Shown here: positions 54,851 to 63,462 of the stretch, one piece after another
How positions within the stretch are numbered: the first letter of the stretch is position 1
Layout of the letters: every line of letters starts with the position of its first letter
Source: Rhizobiaceae bacterium
GTDB taxonomy: Bacteria; Pseudomonadota; Alphaproteobacteria; Rhizobiales; Rhizobiaceae
Direction of reading: 5' to 3'
DNA length: 64,000 bases
Assembly: GCA_023953845.1 (NCBI GenBank)
Contig: JAMLJC010000001.1
Location: forward strand, 558,001-622,000
Translations under genes and position numbers: made by a program
Notes under the pieces: generated by a model
The model's database searches: none
Seen by the model: the letters and a program-made list of their open reading frames with translations, nothing else
What the model was told of the DNA's origin: nothing

Positions 54851-56899
54851 ATGAGCCAGAAGTCCATACGGTATCGTCTCGGCGTCGACATCGGCGGCAC
54901 ATTCACCGACGTCCTGCTCATGGAGGAGGACAGCGGCCGGCTTGTGGCGCTCAAGGTGCCGTCGAACCGTCAGAATCCGGAGGACGCAATCATTGCCGGA
55001 CTCGAGCAACTGCATTCGCGGCACGGCATCGCGGCCTCGGACATCGTCTATTTTTCGCACGGCACCACGCTTGGCGTAAACACGCTGCTGGAGCGTGATG
55101 GAGCGGAAGTCGGCCTGCTGACCACGAAGGGCTTTCGCGACATCCTCGAATTGCGCAGGCTGAGACTCCCGAGGGCCAACGACCTCTTCCATCCGCGACC
55201 CCGCGCGCTTACGCCGCGCCGGCGCGTCGCCGAGATCGACGAGCGGATGGCGCAGGATGGCGAGGTCATCGTCCCGATCCGCCGCGACGACGTGCTCGCC
55301 GCCGCAGGGCAGGTGATCGAGCGGGGCGCCTCCAACATCGCCGTCTGCTTCCTGCACTCCTATCGCTTTCCCGAGCATGAGAAACAGGCGAAGGCATGGA
55401 TTCTGGACGCGTTCCCGGATCTCTACGTCATCGCCTCTTCGGAACTCTGGCCGCAGCAACGCGAATACGAGCGCTGTCTCGTCAGCGTCATCAACGGCTA
55501 CATCGGGGCGCGCATGCGCACCTATTTCGACACGCTCGAAACGAAGACAAGGAATGCCGGCCTCGCCACCCGCATCTTCTCGACCAAGTCGAACGGCGGT
55601 GTGATGGGGCTGGAGGCCGCCGGAGAACGGCCGGTCGAAACTCTGCTTTCAGGCCCGGCTTCGGGCGTCATCGGCGCGGCCTTCATCGGCCGCATGATCG
55701 GCGACGAGAAACTGATCACGCTCGACATGGGCGGCACCAGCGTCGACATCGCCGTGGTCAATGGCGAGATCCCTTATTCGAACGAGAACACGGTCGGCGA
55801 TTTTCCGGTGCTGTTGCCGGCCGTCGACGTCTCAGCCATCGGCGCCGGCGGCGGTTCCGTAGCCTGGCTGGACGCGGAGGGCGTGCTCAAGGTCGGTCCC
55901 CGCAGCGCCGGCGCGCGTCCCGGCCCGGCCTGCTATGGCCGCGGCGGCACGGAGCCCACCGTCACGGACGCCTATGCCGTGCTCGGCATCATGGCGCCGA
56001 GCGGCCTGCTCGGCGGCGAGATGAAGCTCGACATCGAAAAGGCGCGCACGGCGCTCGCGACGATCGGCGACCGGCTTGGCAAGACGCCGGAGGAGACGGC
56101 GGACGCGATTCTCCAGGTCGCGACCGCCAACATCTACGCCGAACTCGTGCCGCAACTGGCGCGGCGCGGCGTCGACGCGCAGGAATTTTCGCTGCTTGCT
56201 TATGGCGCGGCGGGGCCTACGCATGTGTTCATGCTTGCGCGGGAACTGAACATACGTCGCGTGCTCATCCCGCCGACGCCGGGGCTGCTTTGCGCCCTCG
56301 GCTGTCTGGTGGCGGACCTGCGCGCCGATTTCGTCCGCAGCCTGTGGCAGGATGCGCGAGACCTTTCGGATCACACGTTGCTCGACACCTTTGCGGCGCT
56401 GGAGACCGAGGCGCGCGACTGGCTCGAACGGCAATATGTCGACGTGAGCCGCACCTATCTGATCCGCTCCGCCGACATCTGCTATGTCGGGCAGTCCTTC
56501 GAGATCAACGTCGTCTTCCCGGACGAGCCTCTGTCGGTGGATGCGCTCCAGAACTGGTTCCACGATCACTACGAACGCGTCTACGGCTTTGCCGACCGCA
56601 GCAATGCGATCCGCATCCTCGAGGCGCGCGTTCAGATCGTCGGCGTGACGCGCAAGCCCAACTTCGACGACCTGCGGCCCTTCTCCGCGGTCAGCGAAAG
56701 GCAGGTATCGTCGCGTCCGATCTACGAGCACGGCAAGTCCGTGAGCGGCGCCGTGATCCAGCGTTCGTCGCTGAAGCCCGGGGACACGTTCAAGGGTCCG
56801 GCCGTGGTCGAGCAGTACGACACAACCGTATATGTGCCGGAAGGTTTCGACGTCAGCGTCGACAGATGGTTCAATCTCGTCGGGGAGAGCGCGAAATGA
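54851..56899 (+). CDS. Hydantoinase/oxoprolinase family protein, subunit A
   Basis: 682-aa ATP-dependent hydantoinase/5-oxoprolinase A subunit. ASKHA-type ATP site: RLGVDIGGTFTDVLL at the N-terminus, HGTTLGVNTLLERDG, and LDMGGTSVDIAVVNG in the middle; HVFMLARELNI and IPPTPGLLCALGCLVADLR in the C-terminal half. With subunit B it opens a hydantoin, N-methylhydantoin, oxoproline-like or related ring using ATP. AAGGAG lies 11 bases before ATG 54851 and 5 bases before an in-frame TTG at 54845, so TTG may be the true start. The stop overlaps the B-subunit start (ATGA). Confidence 0.9.
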   Translation: MSQKSIRYRLGVDIGGTFTDVLLMEEDSGRLVALKVPSNRQNPEDAIIAGLEQLHSRHGIAASDIVYFSHGTTLGVNTLLERDGAEVGLLTTKGFRDILELRRLRLPRANDLFHPRPRALTPRRRVAEIDERMAQDGEVIVPIRRDDVLAAAGQVIERGASNIAVCFLHSYRFPEHEKQAKAWILDAFPDLYVIASSELWPQQREYERCLVSVINGYIGARMRTYFDTLETKTRNAGLATRIFSTKSNGGVMGLEAAGERPVETLLSGPASGVIGAAFIGRMIGDEKLITLDMGGTSVDIAVVNGEIPYSNENTVGDFPVLLPAVDVSAIGAGGGSVAWLDAEGVLKVGPRSAGARPGPACYGRGGTEPTVTDAYAVLGIMAPSGLLGGEMKLDIEKARTALATIGDRLGKTPEETADAILQVATANIYAELVPQLARRGVDAQEFSLLAYGAAGPTHVFMLARELNIRRVLIPPTPGLLCALGCLVADLRADFVRSLWQDARDLSDHTLLDTFAALETEARDWLERQYVDVSRTYLIRSADICYVGQSFEINVVFPDEPLSVDALQNWFHDHYERVYGFADRSNAIRILEARVQIVGVTRKPNFDDLRPFSAVSERQVSSRPIYEHGKSVSGAVIQRSSLKPGDTFKGPAVVEQYDTTVYVPEGFDVSVDRWFNLVGESAK

Positions 56900-58917
56900 T
56901 CGAGGACAAGATCGGTCTCGAAATCCTCAGCAATCGCTTTCAGGCGATCGTCGACGAGATGGCGCAGGCGCTGTTCCGCACCGCGCACACGGTCTTCATC
57001 AAGGAGACGCAGGATTACGGCGCGGTGCTGGTCAGCCCCGGCGGCGAGGTCTTCGCCGCGTCGCGTCGCTATGGCGTGCTTATGATGGTCGGCATGCCGA
57101 TGGACGATGCGGTCAAGGCGATGGGCGACGATGTTCGCGAAGGCGACATCTTCATGACCAACGACCCCGAGGCGACCGGAGGCATGTGCACGCATCTCAA
57201 CGACGTGTTCCTGTGGAAGCCGATTTTCCATGACGGCAAGCTGATCTGCTACGCCTGGACCTTCGTGCATATGTCCGACGTGGGCGGACGCGTCTCCGGC
57301 TCCATCGCGCCGTCGAGCTACGAGATCTATCAGGAAGGCATACGCGTTCCGCCGCAAAAACTGTTCCGCGAGGGCGTTCTGGACGAGACGTTCCTGAAGA
57401 TGTTCCTAGTCAACACACGGACCGGCGAGCAGAACTGGGGTGACATGAAGGCCTGTATCGCAGGCCTCACGACGGCGGAACGGCGCGTCAAGGAACTGCT
57501 CGGCCGCTTTGGAGCCGAGAAGATCAGCCAGGGCATCGTTGATGTCATGGATTATGCCGAGACGCAGGCGCGGCGCGTGATCTCGACCGTTCCGGACGGT
57601 ATCTACAGGTTCAGCGACTTCATCGAGGCCGACATGGTCGGCCAGGGCCTGCTCCGCGTGAACTTGACGCTGACGATTTCCGGCGGCGAGATGCACATGG
57701 ATTTCACCGGCACGGCGCCGCAGGTACGCGCCGCGCTCAATCTGCCGAGCTTTTCGAAGACCGGCCACTGGATGCTGATCACTGGCGTGGTGAACTGGCT
57801 TTGCACGCGCGAGCCAAACATCGCCTACAATGCCGGCCTCGTGCGGCCGATGAAGATCCATATCCCGAAAGGCACGATCATCAATCCGGAGCCCGGCGCG
57901 GCTTATGGCGGGCGCTATTCCACCTCGCACAAGGTCTGCGACGTCATCATCGGCGCGCTGTCGCAGGCCGTGCCGGACCAGTTGCCCGCGACCGATTCCG
58001 GGCAGGGTTCCATCCTGCTCGTCTCGGTTCCCGACATGGCGAGCGGCGAGACGCGCGTCAGCGTCATCCAGCCGCTGGTCGGCGGCTCCGGCGGCCGGCC
58101 TGTCGATGACGGCGTGGACGGCACCATGGTGATCCTGAACTTCCTCAAGAACGTGCCGACGGAACTGCTCGAACACGAAATGCCGAACCTGCTCATCCGA
58201 CGCTATGCGCTGCGCGAGGATTCCGGCGGCGCGGGCCGCTATCGCGGCGGCACGGGCTCCATCGTCGAGTTCGAGACGAACGTGCCGTTCACGACGATCA
58301 CCGCCCGCAACATGGAACGCTACCTGTTTCCGCCGGCCGGCCGCAAGGGCGGCACGCCGGGCACGACCGGCTACACCATTCTCAACCCCGACAGCGACAG
58401 TCCGGTCGACATCGGCAAGATCGATATTCTGGAGATGGATGCGGGCGATGTCCTGCGCCTCGGCACGCAGGGCGGCGGCGGCTATGGCGATCCGCTCGAA
58501 CGCCCGGCCGCGACCGTCTGGGAAGACGTGCTGGACGAATATGTATCGATCGAAACAGCGCGGGAAAAATATGGCGTCATCGGCACGCTGGAGAGCGGTC
58601 TGGATGCCGCCGCCACCGAAACCTTGCGCAGGGAGATGCGCGATGCGCGGCGCGGCGCTCCGCTCAAGGAGTTCGACTTCGGGCCGGTGCGCGAAGCCTA
58701 TCATGCGAAGTGGCCGGCGGCCCTGCATGACGCGATCAGCGCGATCACCCAGGACATGCCGCGCGTACAGCGCCAGACTTCCTATCGCGCGCTATATGCC
58801 GAGATCGGCAGGCGGCTCGACGCCGGCGAGTCGATCAGACCCGGCGACGTGCCGGATGTACTCGCGGCATTGCAGACCAACGGGCGGCGAGGCATGCGCG
58901 CCGCGTCGGCGAGGTGA
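56896..58917 (+). CDS. Hydantoinase/oxoprolinase family protein, subunit B
   Basis: 673-aa B subunit (HyuB). Typical segments are SNRFQAIVDEMAQALFRTA, TNDPEATGGMCTHLNDV, MHMDFTGTAPQV, EDSGGAGRYRGGTGSIVEFE and LGTQGGGGYGDPLERP. The C-terminal 110 residues form an extra helical tail seen in many B subunits. ATG at 56896 overlaps the A-subunit stop. A very long open frame upstream in this frame is only the shadow of subunit A. Confidence 0.9.
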   Translation: MIEDKIGLEILSNRFQAIVDEMAQALFRTAHTVFIKETQDYGAVLVSPGGEVFAASRRYGVLMMVGMPMDDAVKAMGDDVREGDIFMTNDPEATGGMCTHLNDVFLWKPIFHDGKLICYAWTFVHMSDVGGRVSGSIAPSSYEIYQEGIRVPPQKLFREGVLDETFLKMFLVNTRTGEQNWGDMKACIAGLTTAERRVKELLGRFGAEKISQGIVDVMDYAETQARRVISTVPDGIYRFSDFIEADMVGQGLLRVNLTLTISGGEMHMDFTGTAPQVRAALNLPSFSKTGHWMLITGVVNWLCTREPNIAYNAGLVRPMKIHIPKGTIINPEPGAAYGGRYSTSHKVCDVIIGALSQAVPDQLPATDSGQGSILLVSVPDMASGETRVSVIQPLVGGSGGRPVDDGVDGTMVILNFLKNVPTELLEHEMPNLLIRRYALREDSGGAGRYRGGTGSIVEFETNVPFTTITARNMERYLFPPAGRKGGTPGTTGYTILNPDSDSPVDIGKIDILEMDAGDVLRLGTQGGGGYGDPLERPAATVWEDVLDEYVSIETAREKYGVIGTLESGLDAAATETLRREMRDARRGAPLKEFDFGPVREAYHAKWPAALHDAISAITQDMPRVQRQTSYRALYAEIGRRLDAGESIRPGDVPDVLAALQTNGRRGMRAASAR

Positions 58918-58961
58918 TCCGGGGCAATACGCGTTCAGGCGTTCACTGCGGAGGTACTACG

Positions 58962-59804
58962 ATGAGCGAATGGCTGGTGACGACGGAATGGCTCGCCGGG
59001 CATCTTGGCGACCCGAAACTCGCGGTGCTCGACTGCTCCTGGTATCTACCGGAAGCGGGCAAGCATGCGATCGATGATTTTCGGCGGGCGCATATTCCCG
59101 GCGCACGGTTCATCGACCTCGGCGTCGTGTCCGATCCCGATTCGCCCTATGTGAACATGCTGCCTTCGGCGGATATCTGGGCGCGGGAGATCGGTCGGCT
59201 CGGCATCGATAACGACACGCTGGTTGTCGTCTATGACGCCGGCTATGTATCGGCGCGACTCTGGTGGATGTTCCGTGTCTTCGATCACGACAAGGTCCGC
59301 ATTCTGGATGGCGGTTTCCGCAAATGGATGGCGGAAGGCCGGCCCACCGAGGCGGGCGATCCGAAACCTGCCGAAGCCGTCGCGTTCAATGCTAAAGTCC
59401 AGCCCGGCAAGGTGGCCGCGCTTGGAGAAGTGCGCGCCGCGCTCGATCTTGGCATCACGGTCGTGGATGCACGCACGGCCGCGCGCTTCGATGGAACCGA
59501 AGGTTCCGGCTATCCCGGCGTCGCCAGCGGCCATATGCCCAACGCCATCAACACGCCATGGGCGAAATTCTTCGATCCGTCCCGCAACCACGCATTCATC
59601 GACGCCGAAGCCGCCGCGAAAGTGTTCGCGGAAGCGGGCGCCGACATCCACGGTCCCGTCATAACCACCTGCGGCTCTGGAGTCACCGCCGCCATTCTCG
59701 GCTTCATGATAGAGCGAGCCGGCAACAGGGACTGGAAGCTTTACGACGGCTCCTGGCACGAATGGGGTCAGCGGCCGGATACGCCGAAGCTGGTGAAAGG
59801 CTGA
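58962..59804 (+). CDS. 3-mercaptopyruvate sulfurtransferase (SseA-type rhodanese)
   Basis: 280-aa two-domain rhodanese. The N-terminal domain lacks the active Cys (VLDCSWYLPEAG, DAGYVSARLWWMFRVFDH). The C-terminal domain has the catalytic loop CGSGVTA, the 3-mercaptopyruvate type. It moves sulfur from mercaptopyruvate to thiols or cyanide. GGAGGT precedes ATG 58962. It lies 44 bases after hyuB, so it could be co-transcribed, and near a methionine-gamma-lyase-like gene, suggesting sulfur amino acid turnover. Confidence 0.9.
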   Translation: MSEWLVTTEWLAGHLGDPKLAVLDCSWYLPEAGKHAIDDFRRAHIPGARFIDLGVVSDPDSPYVNMLPSADIWAREIGRLGIDNDTLVVVYDAGYVSARLWWMFRVFDHDKVRILDGGFRKWMAEGRPTEAGDPKPAEAVAFNAKVQPGKVAALGEVRAALDLGITVVDARTAARFDGTEGSGYPGVASGHMPNAINTPWAKFFDPSRNHAFIDAEAAAKVFAEAGADIHGPVITTCGSGVTAAILGFMIERAGNRDWKLYDGSWHEWGQRPDTPKLVKG

Positions 59805-61156
59805 CGGCGCTGACCGCGGCGACCGGCAGCAAATCCTTCTGCGACGGGCTTCTTGTACGGCCGGTCGCAGGGGATGCGCCCCTTCCAAAGGCGGTTGATG
59901 TGGTCGTTGTCGGCGCCGGGATCGTCGGCGCGTCCACAACATGGTTTCTGGCACGGCGTGGCCTCAAGGTGGCGCTCTGCGAGAAGGGCGTGGTGGGCGG
60001 CGAACAGTCCGGTCGCAACTGGGGCTGGTGCCGCAACACGCTGCGCCATCCCTCGGAAATCCCGCTGATGCGGCAGGCGATGCGCGACTGGCGCGATCCT
60101 GCAGTGTTCGGAGGTCTCGACACCGGCTTTCGCACAAGCGGCATTCTCTATTTCACCGGCCGCAACCGTGACGACGAGAGCACCTATCGAAACTGGCTGG
60201 ATTCCGTCGCGGAATATCGACTCGACAGCCGCATGGTCACTGCCGCGGAAGCCGCGCGGCTCGTGCCTGGCGGCACCCAGCGTATTGGCGGTCTCTACAC
60301 CGCGTCCGACGGCGGAGCCGAACCGGAGCGTGCCACCGGCGTCATCGCCGAAGCGGCGCGAGCCGCAGGCGCGACGATCCATGCGGCCTGCGCCGTACGA
60401 ACCATCGAGACGGAAGCTGGCAGGATTTCCGGCGTCGTCACCGAGCGCGGCCCGATCCGTTGCCGGGCCGTGCTGCTTGCCGCCGGAATTTGGTCGCGGC
60501 TTTTCGCCGGCAATCTCGGCATCGACCTGCCGCAACTCAAGGTCATGGGTTCCGTCATGCGCACGCATCCGCTGCCGGGCGGGCCCGATGTTTCTGTCGC
60601 GGGACGCCGCTTCGGTTGGCGCAAGCGCGATGACGGCGGCTATATCGTCTCACAGGCCGACGCCACGGTCTTCGATATCGTGCCCGACAGTTTTCGCCTG
60701 CTTCGCGATTTCCGTCCCGCCCTCGCCTCCGGTCTGCGCAGCCTCCGCCTGCGCGTAGGAAGACGCTTCATCGAGGAAGCAAGGCTTGCGCGCCGATGGA
60801 CTTCCGATGCCGCAACGCCGTTCGAGCAGGTTCGCATTGCCGACCCGCAGCCCGCCAGTTGGGTGTTGAAGCAGGCCGCCGAGAAAGTGGCGGAAGCCTA
60901 CCCGGTCTTCGCAGGCATGCAGATCGCGGGCTGCTGGGGCGCCCTGATCGACGTCATGCCTGATGCTCTCCCCGTCATCGGACCGGTCGCGGCCATTCCC
61001 GGTCTTTACATGGCGACCGGCTTTTCAGGCCACGGTTTCGGCATTGGTCCCGGCGCGGGCAGGCTTGCCGCCGAACTGGTGTGCGGAGAAAAGCCCTGCG
61101 TCGATCTGTCAGCCTTCCGGCTGGAGCGCTTCGTTCGCACCCGGTCATTTGTGTAG
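59762..61156 (+). CDS. FAD-dependent oxidoreductase (DAO/DadA family)
   Basis: About 464-aa flavoprotein of the D-amino acid oxidase/dehydrogenase family: VVVVGAGIVGASTTWFLARRG-type FAD motif (shown: VVVVGAGIVGASTTWFLA), ESGRNWGWCRN-like EQSGRNWGWCRNTLRHPSE, and the C-terminal ATGFSGHGFGIGPGAGRLAAEL. The start is unclear. Conserved-looking sequence begins at about SKSFCDGLLVRP (near 59830), directly after the sulfurtransferase stop, but no ATG/GTG/TTG is there. The nearest in-frame ATG, 59762, overlaps that gene by 43 bases. The substrate is an amine or amino acid. Confidence 0.8.
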   Translation: MGSAAGYAEAGERLTALTAATGSKSFCDGLLVRPVAGDAPLPKAVDVVVVGAGIVGASTTWFLARRGLKVALCEKGVVGGEQSGRNWGWCRNTLRHPSEIPLMRQAMRDWRDPAVFGGLDTGFRTSGILYFTGRNRDDESTYRNWLDSVAEYRLDSRMVTAAEAARLVPGGTQRIGGLYTASDGGAEPERATGVIAEAARAAGATIHAACAVRTIETEAGRISGVVTERGPIRCRAVLLAAGIWSRLFAGNLGIDLPQLKVMGSVMRTHPLPGGPDVSVAGRRFGWRKRDDGGYIVSQADATVFDIVPDSFRLLRDFRPALASGLRSLRLRVGRRFIEEARLARRWTSDAATPFEQVRIADPQPASWVLKQAAEKVAEAYPVFAGMQIAGCWGALIDVMPDALPVIGPVAAIPGLYMATGFSGHGFGIGPGAGRLAAELVCGEKPCVDLSAFRLERFVRTRSFV

Positions 61157-61174
61157 ATATCGGGAGGTTTTCGA

Positions 61175-61942
61175 ATGATCTCTGGTTTCGACCATACGGT
61201 CTATCTGGTCGCCGAGGCAGACGATCTCGATGCTGCGGCGCGCTGGTTCGAAAGTCTCGGCTTCGCCGTCACGGACCGGGACGACGAGGGCAAGGAGAGC
61301 GCGGCAACGGCACAAAAGCTCGTCTGTTTCGAGGATGGTTCCTATATCGAGATATTGACGATCCGGGATGCGGAGGCCCGCAAGCGGCATCGCTTCGCAT
61401 CCCTCCTTGGCAATGGTGACGGCTGGGTCGACTCATCCGTCTGCACGGACGATCTGGCAGCCGTCGAAGCGTCCTTGCGCGATGCCGGCATGCCTTTCAG
61501 CGGTCCCCACCGTCATGAGCGCCGCCTGCGGTCCGGACAGCCGTGGGGCGTGAAACTGGTCCTGCCCGGATCGCGGGAAGGATACCCCACGCTGCCTTTC
61601 GTCATCGAGGATATTGCAGGGCGCGACTTGCGCATACCCTCGGCAAATACACGTCATGCCAACGGGGTTACCGGCACGGCCGGAATAAGCGTCTCCGTCA
61701 CCGATCTGAACGCGGCCGCATCCGGATTCGAGACGCTGTTCGGTCCGGGGCAGGCTGTCGGATCGCCGTTCCATGAAGCGGAACGCGCACTGCGCTACCG
61801 TGTCGGCGCACAGTGGCTCGATGTGCTCGAGCGCCCGCAGGAACGGGTCGGCATGATGTCGATGGCTTTGACATGCCCCGCCATGAGAGAAACGATCTGG
61901 CTGGCGACGGGGCGCGGCGCGATGGCCTGTGTTCCCGCCTGA
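61175..61942 (+). CDS. Glyoxalase-like (VOC superfamily) protein
   Basis: 255-aa protein with tandem beta-alpha-beta-beta-beta folds of the Glyoxalase_3 type: N-terminal ISGFDHTVYLVAEADDLDAAARWFESLGF, shown in part, FEDGSYIEILTI, and a second module ISVSVTDLNAAASGFETLFG. The reaction is unknown. A strong GGGAGGT site precedes ATG 61175, 18 bases after the oxidoreductase stop, so both are probably one transcript. Confidence 0.82.
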   Translation: MISGFDHTVYLVAEADDLDAAARWFESLGFAVTDRDDEGKESAATAQKLVCFEDGSYIEILTIRDAEARKRHRFASLLGNGDGWVDSSVCTDDLAAVEASLRDAGMPFSGPHRHERRLRSGQPWGVKLVLPGSREGYPTLPFVIEDIAGRDLRIPSANTRHANGVTGTAGISVSVTDLNAAASGFETLFGPGQAVGSPFHEAERALRYRVGAQWLDVLERPQERVGMMSMALTCPAMRETIWLATGRGAMACVPA

Positions 61943-61951
61943 ATGCTCAGC

Positions 61952-63154
61952 CTACAGCGCGTTCAGCGCCTGCTCCAGATCATCCAGAATGTCGTCGACA
62001 TTCTCCAGCCCGACGGAAAGACGCAGCAGACCGTCACTTATGCCGTGCCTGACGCGTTCCTCGGCACTGTAGATAGCATGCGTCATGCTGGCCGGATGCT
62101 GGATCAGCGTTTCCGTATCGCCGAGACTGACCGCGCGTGTGATCAGCGTCAGCTTGTTCATGAGCGCCATGCCCATTTCGAGCCCGCCGTTCAGTTCGAA
62201 CGCCATCAGCCCGCCGAAGGCGGACATCTGGCGCTTCGCAAGCTCGTGTTGCGGGAAGGCGGGAAGGCCGGGATAGGAGATGCTGGCGATCTTGGGATGC
62301 TTCTCCAGCATTTCGGCGACGGCGAGACCCGAAGCCGAATGCCGCTCCAGCCGAAGCTCCAGCGTCTTCAGCCCGCGCAACATAAGGAAGCAGTTGAAAG
62401 GCGACAGTGTCGCGCCCGTCATCCAGCGCAATCCGGTCTGACGCACCTGCTTGACGAGATCGGCGGGGCCGACCACGACGCCGGCGAGCAGATCGCCATG
62501 ACCGCCGAGATATTTCGTGCCGGAATGCACGACGAGATCCGCGCCGAATTCGAGCGGCCGCTGGAGAACCGGCGTCGCGAAGGTGTTGTCGACCACGACC
62601 AGAGCGCCGACCTTCCGCGCGATCGCTGCCACGGCGGCGATGTCGATGACGCGCAGATTGGGATTTGCCGGCGTCTCGAAGAAGACGACCTTCGTCTTCT
62701 CGCCGATCTGGCCGGTCACCGTCTCCAGTCTGGTGAAGTCGGCGAGCTTGACGATCACGCCGAAACGGGTGAGCGCCTGCGTGAAATAGGCGAAGGTGTT
62801 GCCGTAGACGGTGTGATCGATCAACGCCTCGTCGCCGGGATTGAGCAGCGTCAGCATGATGCTGGAGATCGCGCCCATGCCCGAGGCGGTGGTCATCGCC
62901 GCCTCGCCGCCTTCGAGGCTTGCCATGCGCTCTTCCAGAATGGTCTGCGTGGGATTGCGCGTGCGTCCGTAAATGTAGCCGGCCCGTTCGCCGCGAAACA
63001 TCTCCGATCCCGCTTCCGCCGTCTCGAAGGCGAAGGTCGAAGTCATGAAGATCGGCGGCGTCAGCGCGCCTTCATGCTCCGCGGGATCGTAGCCGAGATG
63101 GATGGCGCGGGTGGAAAAACCTTGCGGGCGGTTACGTCTCGAAGGGCCGCTCAT
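61952..63154 (-). CDS. PLP-dependent gamma-lyase (methionine gamma-lyase/cystathionine gamma-synthase family)
   Basis: 400-aa Cys/Met-metabolism PLP enzyme. N-terminal FSTRAIHLGYDP, cofactor-site YGRTRNPTQTILEERMASLEGG, in part, and the PLP lysine in VVHSGTKYLGGHGDLLAGV. The segment TVYGNTFAYF resembles methionine gamma-lyases, but Asn stands where Pseudomonas MGL has the special Cys, so cystathionine gamma-lyase/synthase activity is also possible. ATG at 63154 has AGGAAA upstream. Longer upstream reading is not family-like. It converges on the VOC gene with 9 bases between stops. Confidence 0.88.
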   Translation of the reverse strand: MSGPSRRNRPQGFSTRAIHLGYDPAEHEGALTPPIFMTSTFAFETAEAGSEMFRGERAGYIYGRTRNPTQTILEERMASLEGGEAAMTTASGMGAISSIMLTLLNPGDEALIDHTVYGNTFAYFTQALTRFGVIVKLADFTRLETVTGQIGEKTKVVFFETPANPNLRVIDIAAVAAIARKVGALVVVDNTFATPVLQRPLEFGADLVVHSGTKYLGGHGDLLAGVVVGPADLVKQVRQTGLRWMTGATLSPFNCFLMLRGLKTLELRLERHSASGLAVAEMLEKHPKIASISYPGLPAFPQHELAKRQMSAFGGLMAFELNGGLEMGMALMNKLTLITRAVSLGDTETLIQHPASMTHAIYSAEERVRHGISDGLLRLSVGLENVDDILDDLEQALNAL

Positions 63155-63462
63155 GGAAATTTCCTTCCTTCGGCCGGCAAGCGCCGGTCTTCGATCGTCG
63201 GTACCCGCGCAACCGGATGTTGGCAACCCCGTTGCAATAAGGCGAAAGCGCTGAGGGAAACGGCGCGCCGGGAGGATTGCGATTGGAGAAAGAGCTAGCA
63301 TCCGCTCGTCAGAAGTGTCAACATACATGAAGACGTATCATTATTAGGAACAACCTCAGCTTCGGAAGCCTCCTCCAAGTCTCTTGCGACCGCCCACCGG
63401 CGCGATGGACGGGGAGCCGCGCGACGCTCGGGTGCGCAGCAGGATGAGGCATAACGCCCGGT
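63155..63462. other. Divergent intergenic region
   Basis: 308 bases between the gamma-lyase and the flavoprotein. An AT-rich patch at about 63310-63350 contains TTGACA on the minus strand (within TATGTTGACACTTC), a likely -35 for the gamma-lyase. No gene or RNA was recognised. Confidence 0.45.

Noticed and set aside
55396..58917. A 1173-codon open frame
   Set aside because: Its first 500 codons are the shifted shadow of hydantoinase subunit A, Arg/Pro-rich and unlike any protein; only the part from 56896 is the real B subunit.
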